From: Syngnathus acus
Lineage: Eukaryota > Chordata > Actinopteri > Syngnathiformes > Syngnathidae
Length of the DNA: 64,000 nt
Assembly: GCF_901709675.1 (NCBI RefSeq)
Contig: NC_051095.1
Span: 12,601,956-12,665,955, forward strand
Direction: 5' to 3'
How positions within the stretch are numbered: the first letter of the stretch is position 1; each line of letters starts with the position of its first letter. A program made the position numbers and the translations under genes. Below, one piece after another: positions 1 to 14,391 of this stretch. Under the pieces are notes generated by a model. That model searched no databases. It saw only the letters and a program-made list of their open reading frames with translations, and was not told the DNA's origin.

Positions 1-877
1 TGAGCTAGAATTTGGAGGCCGTTATCCATGTCAAAGAAATTAAATGAAGGGTTATTTTCTCTCTTCGTAATATCAGAAAGTTCATCTGTCGGTCACCATG
101 TCTCTGTACATCGTGCTGTCTTTAACATTGCTAAAGTGCCAACTCTTGAAGGCTTAAACCAAAAGTTGGTTTGGTTGAGTGATTTGTGCAGCAGTGGATT
201 TCTTCCAACATTCTATATTTGCTGAAGTGCTGACAAATCCAAGACTTGCCAAGATAACGTTAGATTAGCTCTTTGGTTACAGTCTGTAAAAATGACTCGA
301 CTACTTTGCTCTTCATGGTCATTCATGGTCTTCATTGATTTCAAACTCAGATGTTCTTTTATTTAATTGCCAAAGTCTTATTCAAATCATCCCATCACTT
401 CTTACTCTCCATACATGTATATTCCTGACGGTAAGATGTTTTTTGAATATTAGCAGTTCCCATTGTTCAAGTTTGTTGCTGTTATTGAATGTTAATGAAG
501 CATCACTTGATAAACTATTAAAATAAATGGTCATCGTGAGCTAGTAATTTTAGTGGAGATGAAACAACGTAGTCCTTAAATGTCATATAGTAAAATGATG
601 ACAGAAGACACAATCATTGTTGCAATTAGCTGAAGGAAATCTTACATGTTTTCAAGTGACCTCATTCCTGAAGCTGTTAAGGTCTCTCATAAGCGACAAC
701 ATGCAATACATAGAAAGTTCTTTCACTGTTCAGGGTTACACTCCAAATTTGTGTCATAAAATCTGTTTATAACCATCCTCAGAAATGTTCATTTTAAAAG
801 ACCACAGCTGCATACAAAGTACTGTACATAAAAAAAAAAAAAAAAAAAGAACAGACATAAAACAAAGACAGTTAAAA
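1..877. other. Non-coding AT-rich DNA
   Basis: I see no gene here. The short open frames have no domain and no coding-like composition. A run of 19 adenines lies at 830-848, just before a transposon-like terminus at 878; it could be the tail of an old retroposed insertion or simple slippage. Confidence 0.6.
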
Positions 878-1020
878 CAGGGGTGTCCAAACGTTTTGCA
901 AAGCGGGCCAGATTTGGTTAGATGAAAATGTATAGGGGCCGACCATTCGCAATACCATATTCCTCGAACCATTACCATTGTAAATGAACTGCAGGGTATC
1001 ATGGTGAATCGAAAGCCAAA
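878..1020 (+). mobile_element. hAT-like DNA transposon terminal fragment
   Basis: The segment opens with CAGGGGTGTCCAAACG, the kind of terminus typical of hAT non-autonomous elements, where ends start CAGGGGT. It is followed by a 'gcgggccagatttggt' stretch that I recognise from common fish interspersed repeats. I find no matching inverted terminus (GTTTGGACACCCCTG) downstream, so this is probably a one-ended, decayed copy. The right border is approximate. Confidence 0.5.
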
Positions 1021-1666
1021 CATTAAAAATGTGTCTGGAGGCGAATTTTAAAGAGGGACAGCGAGTAGGCTTGCCTTATGTTTAACGGGAGGTCATTCCA
1101 AAGGGAATTCCTTTTCTTGTCCCTTCAAAAATTATAGCTGTAATTATATCATTTTATTACTGCTACAAAAGTAAACAATACAACTCAAAGTAATCCTTTC
1201 CAGTGCACTATATTCTATTTAGGTTACCCTCTGGGTCTGTTCCTCAAAATACCCAATCGTAGATTGGATTTTAAATAAAATATTGAGTGGTGATTTGCCC
1301 AAAATTGAATCCTGTTGTTTTAGTGTATGAAGTTATATCTTATTTTATGGATTCAAACACGTGCAAGCTTGGTTCTAATAGACACAATAAATCATAGGCA
1401 ACTAGCTAAAACACTTAGCGACTGGTCAACATCACACTCCAAGTGTCATTGTAGAGCAGTAAAGTCGAGTAGTAGTTGAGTAATTTAATTTCATACAATG
1501 TTACTCAATTTAAGAGCAAAAAATTTCAAGGCTTTGCTTTGGTTTCATTTCATTCAGCAACAGCTTTCTGTGACACTACTTATGAAATAAGTTGCAAGCC
1601 AAAATTCTTGTTTCGTCCAGCCAACATTTTATTGGTATGTAATTCTGTAGAGATTTTTATAAAATA
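1021..1666. other. Non-coding DNA between hAT fragment and SINE
   Basis: AT-rich sequence without a credible gene, RNA or ordered repeat. Confidence 0.6.
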
Positions 1667-2051
1667 ATCTTAACTGGGGGTGGCTCGGTGGGGCACTGGT
1701 TAGCATGTCTGCCTCACAGTTTGGAAGGTGCGGGTTCGATTCCACCTCCGGCCCTCCCTGTGTGGAGTTTGGATTTTCTCCCCGTGCCTGCGTGGGTTTC
1801 TCCGGGCACTCCGGTTTCCTCCAACACCCATAAAACATGCATGGTAGGCTGATTGAGCACACCAAATTGCCCGGAGGTATGATTGCGACTGTGGATGGTT
1901 GTTTGTCTCTGTGTGCCCTGCGATTGGCTGGCAACCGGTTCAGGATGTTCCCCGCCTACTGCCCGATGGCTGCCGGGATAGGCTCCAGCACGCCTGCGAC
2001 CCCTGTGGGGACAAGCGGTACAGAAAATGGATGGATGGAATCTTAACTGGG
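1667..2051 (+). mobile_element. tRNA-derived SINE, full length, with 12-bp target-site duplication
   Basis: The body (1679-2039) begins with a tRNA-like head: an A-box-like region around 'cactggttagcatg' and a clear B box (gggttcgattcc, 1734-1745), the two internal RNA polymerase III promoter elements. A tRNA-unrelated body follows and it ends in an ATGGATGGA tail. The element is flanked by the perfect direct repeat ATCTTAACTGGG at 1667-1678 and 2040-2051, the target-site duplication left by LINE-type retrotransposition. The family is the abundant fish repeat containing 'ccctgcgattggctggcaacc'. I believe it belongs to the V-SINE/Mermaid-type group, but the family name is uncertain. Open frames inside it on both strands are not genes. 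The intact duplication suggests a fairly recent insertion. Confidence 0.92.
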
Positions 2052-4786
2052 TTCCTCAATTACTTTTTGGCTTTACTGCTCCAACATGTAATATTTCATG
2101 TAAGTTTGCAATTGTATATTGGGGATCGGTCCATTGGAACCTCTCTGCATTTGGGAGAATATATGATATTAAGCACCGATAGATTTATACGCATTCACGT
2201 TGTAAATCTAAAGCGGCCATCTATTTTAATAAATCTGCTTTACAAGGACTGAAATGGATCTCAGATTCAATTTAGGACTTATGATGCCTGGATTATGAAA
2301 GATAATCACCGTCTGAGTTAAGTGCATGAGAACTAGAATCAAAAAGTGTTTTATCAGCCCTCTAAGGGAGAATGTTAATTTTTTTTCATAGGTGTACTGC
2401 GCTTTTTGTGGCCATTAAGAGAGATGAACCATTTTGGACCAAGACTTAAACTCCAATTGAGGTCAGCTTAGTGAGATGCGTGTTTTTATGAGTTACCCAA
2501 ATGGAGAATGGTTGCAGCTGCTCTGTGGTGATTAGCATGACACATCATGTGGCGTGTACAAAGTGCTGCTAGGCTAACAGCTGAGTCAAAAGTAAGAAAC
2601 ATTCAGTTGTGCGGTCTTTTTACTGCATTTGTGATCCCTGTCATCCCCGTCTTTGCGGACTGCGTCATAAAAGTTCAGTATTATCCCTTAAAAGTCTTAA
2701 CGGAAATTGATTTGCATTGTATTATTCAAATTGCTGTCAAGGCCATAATTCTGTCTCTAATTACATGGCACAAAACGTGAGTGCTATGAATTCATGCATT
2801 TCATTTTGCAGATTGGCTGACAAAATGAATCATACAATATGAATAATAGATTATATGAAAAGAGATGCAAAGTCGTCCCTGCACTCTTACAGTTTACAAG
2901 CATAATAGATAGGGGTCTAGGCAATTCTGTTATTCTTTAAAAATGTGCATACATATACGGTGAGATGCCATCTTGTTTCACAGTCACGGTGAAGCTTATC
3001 GTGGCGGTAGACTGAGCAACTGGTTTGGCAGAATGGAGAAGCAAACTGAGATCTTTTGGAATTAGGAAGCTTTTTTTTTCCCTTTTACCTTTCAATGAAC
3101 TGCGAATTTAATTGCTGTGATAATCCTCATTTTTGAGATGTGCTAAGAAGATTATAATAAATATCTAATATTTAGACAGACCTTATGGATGCGCAGTGTG
3201 TGGGGGTGGTGAGGTCAGTATTTGTGTGAGGCAAACAGCTACAGAGCGGTAAGCAAGAGTTTGGCACACACTGACAGCAACATGGAAGTGAAAAGGAGTT
3301 TAACAGGGCTGTCTTTTCAACTGAAAACAGTTCTTGTCTAAGAATGCTTAGAGGTAAGAATCAACTCTAAAGAGATGCCATACAGCTCATTTTAGTCCCA
3401 CATAACAAATTTGAGCTGCCCTATATGGTTTCCTTGAGGCCAATGCCATTACTGTTATGAATGAAATTCCGATAACCGGATAATTAGCTGATTCATTTAA
3501 AAAAAAAAAGCCGTTTTTAGACCACAGAAATATATACGTATATCACAAAAGTCATTGTTTTCTTTTATATTATTCAACAATTACTAATGAAACCTTTTTT
3601 GAATAGTCAAATGTCAGCTGCCCCGAGGACTCTGAATTTTTATTTTTTTTTATTTCAGGCGGTTGTTTCTTTTTACCTCTGCCAAGCAGGTGTGGGAGTT
3701 GGGCTATGGGAGCTTTTTGAAGGAAACTGCAATTGTGATGAAAGAAAACAAACTGACACTAAATGTTAAAAGAGTTTATTGAACTATGTTTGCTGTGGTT
3801 AACCAGTTTACACTTTGAGCCAAGGTTGTATCTTCACGCTCTGGGGGTACTCTGATACGTTCACAATACTTATTCCAAGGCTCTTTATACCGAAGGTTGT
3901 ATCTCCTCATGGGTGCAGAACGTTTGAACTCAAGTACTGAGACTTTTTATCATTCAGGGGTTGGATTAAATGCACTTAAGCAAGGTAAGTACTGTACTGT
4001 ATGCACTATACTGGTTTCTAAGTGCTCAGCATTTTGTTATTTTCTGACTTTGATCATGCAGTCTATAATAGATATGTAAAACATGTTATTTGTTCTTCAT
4101 CAAGTGAAGTCGACCTCATGGTCGGACATTTTCATTTATCTGTTCTTTGTTAAGCTGTGACTGACCTTTTGATTATTGTTTGGATCATTTGATCTTCGCT
4201 GCCCTCAGGTCAGAGTGCCATGCAGGAGATTAACTGAATTTTACAATCCCTACCTAAATTACACCAAGAAATGTGATGCTTGAAACCAGTAGTGTTGTAT
4301 TGTTAGGGGGAAATTGAAACCATTTGTGTGCAAGGTCTGTATTGTCACATATGAGAATGTAATGCATGGACCACTCTAGGCGGTGTGGAGCCCTATACAA
4401 GGGGATGACTTAAGGCTCAAAAGCACTCACCACTTTCAGAATTCAGCTGGATTAACACAAGTTTATACTCAATTAGAGCTATTCCAACCAAATGAAATTG
4501 TGTAAAAAAAAAAATCATCATCACTGTTCTCACGTGAGACTCATCCAGAAGAGTCCCCAGCAGTCTACCTGTCAAAGAAAATGCACTCCAATCAGAAGGT
4601 GGGAAATCTGCCAGGTTATTGTGTATGCACATACTGTATTGTACCCTGAATAAGTACCCCCGAATCGAACATTTTTTATCTTACCAACACATTTCAACAT
4701 TTTGGTGATGCCCCCTTTTCTGTCTCATAATGACTCTGAGGTACAGGCGACTTGGGCTGAACAAAAACAGATATTGTGGGCAAGAC
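2052..4786. other. Non-coding AT-rich DNA
   Basis: No credible gene. It contains short A and T homopolymers (for example around 3069, 3500 and 4505) and scattered short open frames without recognisable domains. Confidence 0.55.
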
Positions 4787-4915
4787 CCTACGAAGTAGGG
4801 GCGGAGCTACCTGGTAGCTATGGCTATAATGGTAGTGATGGTGAAATGAAGCTTCATAAACCACTGAGGCTTCCCAGCCAATTGGTTTGCACCTGACCTG
4901 GTTCTTAGTGTCATG
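4787..4915. mobile_element. Possible interspersed repeat fragment (hAT-like MITE)
   Basis: The stretch with 'gaagcttcataaaccactga' followed by 'ggcttcccagccaattggtt' resembles a common fish repeat that I associate with hAT-type MITEs. Both borders are unclear and I see no inverted termini, so this rests on recognition only. Confidence 0.25.
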
Positions 4916-4985
4916 GAGCCATTAAGTGATAAAAAAAAAAAAAAAGTGGTAAAATACACTGAATGAATTCAGCAACTGTATTAAG

Positions 4986-5062
4986 GCAGTCATCGGGCAG
5001 TAGGCGGGGGACAACCGAACTGGTTGCCAGCCAATCGCAGGGCACACAGAGGCAAACAACAA
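4986..5062 (-). mobile_element. SINE fragment (same family as the 1.67-kb copy), inverted
   Basis: The reverse complement reads through 'gtttgcctctgtgtgccctgcgattggctggcaacc' and on to 'ctactgcccgatgac', the distal body of the SINE at 1679-2039. The tRNA head and ATGGATGG tail are both missing, so it is an internal fragment of an old copy. A run of A lies at 4931-4945 beside it. Confidence 0.82.
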
Positions 5063-9389
<4,327 letters not shown>

Positions 9390-9403
9390 GTTGTCAGTTT
9401 TAT

Positions 9404-9406
<3 letters not shown>

Positions 9407-9455
<49 letters not shown>

Positions 9456-9545
9456 GTTGTCAGTTATACATACATGTACATACATACATACATACATAGT
9501 ACATACATACACAGTACATACAAACAGACAGACAGACAGACATAA
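9407..9545. repeat. Compound (AT)n - (ACAT)n - (ACAG)n microsatellite
   Basis: Perfect AT dinucleotides at 9407-9452, then imperfect TACA units at about 9466-9512, then ACAG units at about 9525-9541. The phrase 'ttgtcagttt' just after the GATA block recurs as 'ttgtcagtta' after the AT block, suggesting duplication during expansion. Open frames translated from these arrays are artefacts. Confidence 0.93.
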
Positions 9546-9977
9546 ATATATACACTCCAAGGAGTCTTTCATTTTGCATACAAAGCACTGTAACCATGAT
9601 TGTTGGATATTTTTTCTACACTAAAGCATGTCAAGTGTATCTGTCAAAATAAAATTTGATCTGGGCTGCGCATGAATTTTCCTTCCCTTGAATACATTGC
9701 AGATGCAGCTTTCTATTGGAGTAATTAGAAGTCTGGGGCAATACACATCATCCTTTATCATAGACGTAGAGGTGAATCTCATGTGATAAATATTTTATTG
9801 GCTTCTCAAGGAGCTCAGCGTGTACTGCGCATAGCCGGCCGGACACCAGCCTTTCTCCACTTTTATCTAAATGGTGTCACTATTTCGGACCCTCATTCCT
9901 CCATGGTGATTTCTGTTTTATAGAAGCCAAACCAAGTAAACGGCCTTTTCAAAACAAGTGGCATACGCTATATAGGA

Positions 9978-10010
9978 AGTGGTATGGAAAATGGATGGAT
10001 GGAAAGATGT
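9978..10010 (+). mobile_element. Orphan SINE/LINE 3' tail
   Basis: 'ggaagtggtatggaaaatgg' followed by ATGGATGGA matches the last ~30 bases of the SINEs at 2016-2039 and 11890-11920. No upstream body is present, so it is a severely 5'-truncated insertion or a decayed remnant. Confidence 0.45.
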
Positions 10011-10220
10011 CTCCTCTTAGGACCTGAGAAACAAAGTATTTGCATAAAGCAAATGTCAGCCAAATGGATACTTCAAACATGTTTAGAGCCCAAACGGAGG
10101 AGGAACATGACAACTGCATGTCGTAACTGCTGTTTCAGTCTTCCCCAACCTAAGTGACTTTATTTCATTGCCTTTTGTTTGGCATGTTGAGTGCCAAGAG
10201 TGTATCTTAGTGTATCTTTT

Positions 10221-11056
10221 GGAAGGGTCACACCCAACACCTGCCGCTGATCATCGACGGTGCGGTGGTGGAGAGTGTGAGCAGCACCAGGTTCTTGGGG
10301 GTGCACATCAGTGAGGATCTCTCCTGGTCCTCCAACACCGCATTACTGGCGAAGAAGGCCCAGCGCCGCCTGTACTTCCTGCGGAAACTCAGGCGAGCAA
10401 GTGCTCCTCCGGCCGTCATGACTACATTCTACCGTGGCACCATTGAGAGCGTCCTCTCCAGTTGTATCGCTGTTTGGGGTGGTAGCTGCACTGAATACAA
10501 CATGAAGGCCCTGCAGCGCATAGTGAACACGGCTGGTAAGATTATTGGTGCTTCACTTCCCTCCCTGAAGGACATTTACACCTCCCATCTCACCCGCAAG
10601 GCGACCACGATTGTGAGTGATGTGAGTCACCCCGCTCGCTCTTTGTTTGATCTTCTGCCCTCTGGGAAGAGGTACAGGAGCCTGCGCTCCCGCACCACCA
10701 GACTCACCAACAGCTTCATACTCCAGGCTGTTAGGATCCTGAACTCTCTCCCCCCTTCTGCGTAGCGTCCTGTACTTTTGCGCTATTTCTACCTGTCTGC
10801 TGTTTGCACACTTGCTCCATTTTTGCTCCTCTTATTTATTATGTTATTTGTTTATTTATTATTTATTCATCACTCTTATTTATTCTTTGTTTGGGCCTTC
10901 TTGTTTTTATTTTTTGTGTTGTTTACTTGTATGTATATTGTGTACTATGTCTTGTCACCGTGGGATAGTGGGAACGTAATTTCGATTTCTTTGTGTCTTG
11001 GCATGTGAAGAAATTGACATAAAAGCAGACTTTGACTTTTTGACTTTGACTTTTAA
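10221..11056 (+). mobile_element. 5'-truncated non-LTR retrotransposon (L2/Rex1-like LINE) 3' end
   Basis: The segment holds the C-terminal part of a LINE second reading frame (see the pseudogene entry), then a ~290-bp AT-rich 3' untranslated region containing 'cttggcatgtgaagaaattg', and a terminal TTTGACT tail (about 11031-11056). This layout (truncated 5' end, intact 3' end, short tandem tail) is how target-primed reverse transcription leaves copies of Jockey-superfamily LINEs. GC content is well above the flanks across the coding part. The clade is L2- or Rex1/Babar-like by recognition; I cannot separate these without alignment. I could not identify a clear target-site duplication. Confidence 0.85.
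10223..10765 (+). pseudogene. LINE ORF2 C-terminal fragment (reverse transcriptase thumb/C-terminal region)
   Basis: An uninterrupted frame runs from the element's 5' truncation to TAG at 10763-10765, about 180 codons. Hallmarks of the region downstream of the reverse-transcriptase catalytic core in L2/Rex1-type LINEs include STRFLGVHISEDLSW, then KKAQRRLYFLRKLRR, FYRGTIESVLSSCIAVWGG, KALQRIVNTAGKIIG, and LFDLLPSGKRYRSLRSRTTR near the end. The endonuclease and the catalytic reverse-transcriptase motifs are absent, so the product cannot support transposition. The lack of stops or frameshifts over this length suggests the copy is young. A GTG at 10265 could be read as a start, but the frame is open upstream and no real start is expected in a truncated copy. 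Confidence 0.9.
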
Positions 11057-11545
11057 GTGATGTTGATGTATTACCTTGGATTAGCAGAACTTGTTTACTA
11101 CAAACTGTCATGGCAAGATTGTTGTATTTTTATGAAAATATCTTGTCTTTATCTTGTCCTTCTGTACATTTAGATTTTGAGGGCAGTATTTTGGTAGACA
11201 GGTGCATGTGTGCTTGGCATAAAAACTGGCAAATCTTCATTTCCATATAGGGGCAAGTCTGGTTTACTATGTTTCGGAATTTACCAGACCATGCTTGGCA
11301 TTCCAAAAAGACCAAGGGCAGTTCTCATGACATGACAATTTGAGAACAGAAACTAAACCTCCAATTTGACCAGCTAAGAGTGGGTCAAAGTTGTGGTGCA
11401 GGTGGTGTTACGCAATTAGTAGGTTTGGTGAAGGCAGTCAGATTATGACATCCATGGACATGTGTGGTGGATGTCATTGTACTTCATTCAAAAATATAAT
11501 AACGTGTGACAATATCTCGAATTTGAACACATTTTCTTCAAAATC
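11057..11545. other. Non-coding DNA between LINE and SINE
   Basis: No gene, RNA or repeat structure recognised. Confidence 0.6.
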
Positions 11546-11929
11546 TTGAATACCAGGCGGCTCGGTGGGGCACAGGGTAACACGTCCGCCTCACAGTTAG
11601 GAGGCTGCGGGTTCGATTCCACCTCCGGCCCTCCCTGTGCGGAGTTTGCATGTTCTCCCCGGGCCCGCGTGGGTTTTCTCCGGGCACTCCGGTTTCCTCC
11701 CACATCGCAAAAACATGCTTGGTAGGCCGATTGAGCACTCCAAATTGTCCCTAGGTGTGAGTGCGAGTGCAAATGGTTGGTTGTCTCTGTGTGCCCTGCG
11801 ATTGGCTGGCAACCGGTTCAGGGTGTTCCCCGCCTACTGCCCGTTGACGGCTGGGATAGGCTCCAGCACACCCGCGACCCCCGTGGGGACTAAGCGGTTC
11901 AGAAAATGGATGGATGGATTTTGAATACC
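11546..11929 (+). mobile_element. tRNA-derived SINE, full length, with 9-bp target-site duplication
   Basis: Second complete copy of the family at 1679-2039, same orientation. Its body is 11556-11920, with head 'ggcggctcggtggggcac', B box gggttcgattcc (about 11610-11621) and an ATGGATGGAT tail. The perfect direct repeat TTGAATACC lies at 11546-11554 and 11921-11929. The two copies are close in sequence but differ at scattered positions and small indels, as expected for independent insertions of related source genes rather than a segmental duplication. Open frames within it on both strands are not genes. Confidence 0.93.
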
Positions 11930-13799
11930 TTTAAACGACCTACATCTTTGAAGCAACACCACCTGCACAGTCCAAAACAGTTCACAGAGATGATAAGGTT
12001 AGTTATGCTATCATTCCAGACAGATAGAATTACTGGATCGTTCTGTAATATACTGTGGAACATATAACAGGAGGTACCGACCAATTATTCACCTCATGTG
12101 GTGGAAAATAAACATAAAAGCCGAAATGATATGAAGGGGATATGTGCATTTCCTGTATTATGCTCTGAAGCAGTTACTGCGCTATACCAGCTGCAAAGCC
12201 AAATGCACGGTTGGCCTAATTATGTGAATGTCTGCTTAAAAATGTGCATTTATTCATGAACGTCTAGTCTATATCTTTGACTAATTTCTCAGGCTATAAA
12301 ATAATGACAAAGGCCCTTCAGCTTTCTCCTGCACAGACATCACATATTAAACTTACAAGCATGTATGATTACAATGTCATTAATATAATTAATGCATTTG
12401 ACATCGTCAGCATCTCGTACTTAAGTCAGTGTTAGGGAAAGGGCCTTGGGAGTAAGAAGCAATCTCTAAAGAATCTTATCAAGGAAGACACTAAAATAAA
12501 TCCAATGGCTCTGAAAGTATTGGAACCATAGAGACAAAAGTGATGAAAACTGTAGCAAATGGTCAAACAGCTGAATGAGATGCCAAAGCACGCAGCCTCA
12601 GTAATGGCTGATAGCCATGTTTTTGCTTGGCATAGCTTAATATTGCCACAGCTGTGTCTGCCCATCGCGGCAGGTCGGGCACCTAGTGTGAACAGTTCCT
12701 AATTCTTCTTTGACACGGTTCCTTGTGGCTGCTTATATTCCATACCACCCCTGTAAAAAGTGTGGCAATTGTGGAGTTGTTGTTGAATGTTCTGTCAGTC
12801 ATAGTTGTTTCATATTCCTATATAATCTGTACATCTGCCCATGTTAGAAATTGGCATCTGATTGAAACAACAACAACTGGAGATCCCTGATCTGGAGTTG
12901 GATTACATGCGTCTACATGCAGTACAAACTTAATGTTGTACCCAACCTCCACACAGTTGTTTCTTGTATTTGATCACACTATATGGCAGATTTGTAGCTA
13001 ATATCGAAGTGTGATACTTGCCTTCTGTAGCGGCATCCTTCTGAGATATATTGAGACTGTCCTGAGCATCACAAGAGTTAAAGCACAACATTTTAGCTGA
13101 TACAAGTGAAACGCGAGTGCTTACTTTAGCAATGTTTGATGCTTTGGGCATGTCGGGTCACATATAACAAAACGGACTTGCTGAGCTGTAAACAACCCAT
13201 GGAAAAGCATGCGGTGAACAGACTGCACGAGGCCACCTTCCACCTAACCTCCCCGCAATTTCTGACTCAGATGAGACTGTTGCAGACAGAACCATGCGTC
13301 ACATGCGACATCGAAGCCTTTTGAAAGACACTAACTTTCCATGCGGTTCCATTTTTAGATTCATATGTTCTTATCAAACTGGACTCGAAAGGTTGAGTTA
13401 ACTAACTGACTTCTTAGTCATCCCATGTTGGACGTACAGCAATACAAGAAGTGTTCATGGTCATGACTCCACTTAGTGTGTGTGTGGGTGTGTGTGCGCC
13501 TGTGTATACATGCTCACCACAGGTAACGTGGCATGTACTGTAAATGTTAAATTTAATATTTATCATTTAGTTTTTTTTTTACTGTATTCGATGTAAAATC
13601 TTAGCTGTATCTCGAGAATGAGGAACAAATAATAATCTTTTTATGACTTTAATCCATGAAGCTATTTTAAATTAGTTAGTGATTGATATTGTGGAAAACA
13701 TATGACAATTGTATATTGTATTTTCTCTAGTTTGTATAAAATTAACATAGAATATCCCACGTGTTATATGTAATAAAAATTACATTTGAAAGTAACTTG
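11930..13799. other. Non-coding DNA
   Basis: No credible gene. There is a short TG-rich stretch at about 13478-13506. The phrase 'gtgtgaacagttcctaattc' near 12688 is suggestive of hAT internal sequence but too short to call. Confidence 0.5.
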
Positions 13800-14060
13800 C
13801 TGTTAGTTGCCCAGGGCTGGGACTCAGCGTCAGGCACATAGCAGCGGACAGATGCTCGGTGGGCCGGCGTCTTCGGTGGCCGATGTGGTGCAGTTAATTA
13901 TCTTTTAATAAATTTTTTGCAATTAGTGAATTTTTAAATATTTCCCCCCTGCGTTTTTCTCCAAGAGCCCGACCCAGAAATCAGAGAGAGCATCTCATTA
14001 ACCCATTTACAAATTAAACAGTAAATAGAACCAATCAACACCACTGGCAGAGATACGCAC
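13800..14060. promoter_or_regulatory. Candidate conserved non-coding element
   Basis: A GC-richer block (13810-13895) passes into homeodomain-type AT motifs (CAGTTAATTATC, GCAATTAGTG) and a mixed segment ending just before the SINE at 14083. It is stop-rich in all frames and contains no repeat I recognise. The call is on texture only. Confidence 0.28.
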
Positions 14061-14082
14061 TAGTCAGGAATGGCACTGCATC

Positions 14083-14391
14083 TCAGTGGCCTAGTGGTAG
14101 AGTGTCCGCCCTGAGACTGGAAGGTTGTGGGTTCAAACCCCGGCCGGGTCATACCAAAGACTATAAAAATGGGACCCATTGCCTCCCTGCTTGGCACTCA
14201 GCATTAAGGGTTGGAATTGGGGGGTTAGATCACCAACTGATTCCCGAGCGCGGCACCGCTGCTGCTCACTGCTCCCCTCTCCCCCAGGGGATGGATTAAA
14301 ATCACACGGGGATGGGTTAAATGCAGAGGACAAATTTCACCACACCCAGGTGTGTGTGACGATCATTGGGACTTTAACTTTAACTTAACTT
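14083..14391 (+). mobile_element. tRNA-derived SINE of a second family
   Basis: The tRNA-like head has a good A box (tggcctagtggtagagtg, about 14088-14105) and B box (gggttcaaacccc, about 14129-14141), followed by a body containing 'cctgcttggcactcagcatt' and 'atgcagaggacaaatttcac', and a tail of repeated ACTTTAA units. I recognise this as a common percomorph SINE. It is unrelated in body and tail to the ATGGATGG-tailed SINEs. A possible short duplication (TGCAT at 14077-14081 and at 14391-14395) is not convincing. Open frames inside it on both strands are repeat artefacts. Confidence 0.88.

Noticed and set aside
1629-2252. Open frames of 69-117 codons on both strands
   Set aside because: They lie mostly inside the SINE at 1679-2039; the same peptides recur in the SINE at 11556-11920.
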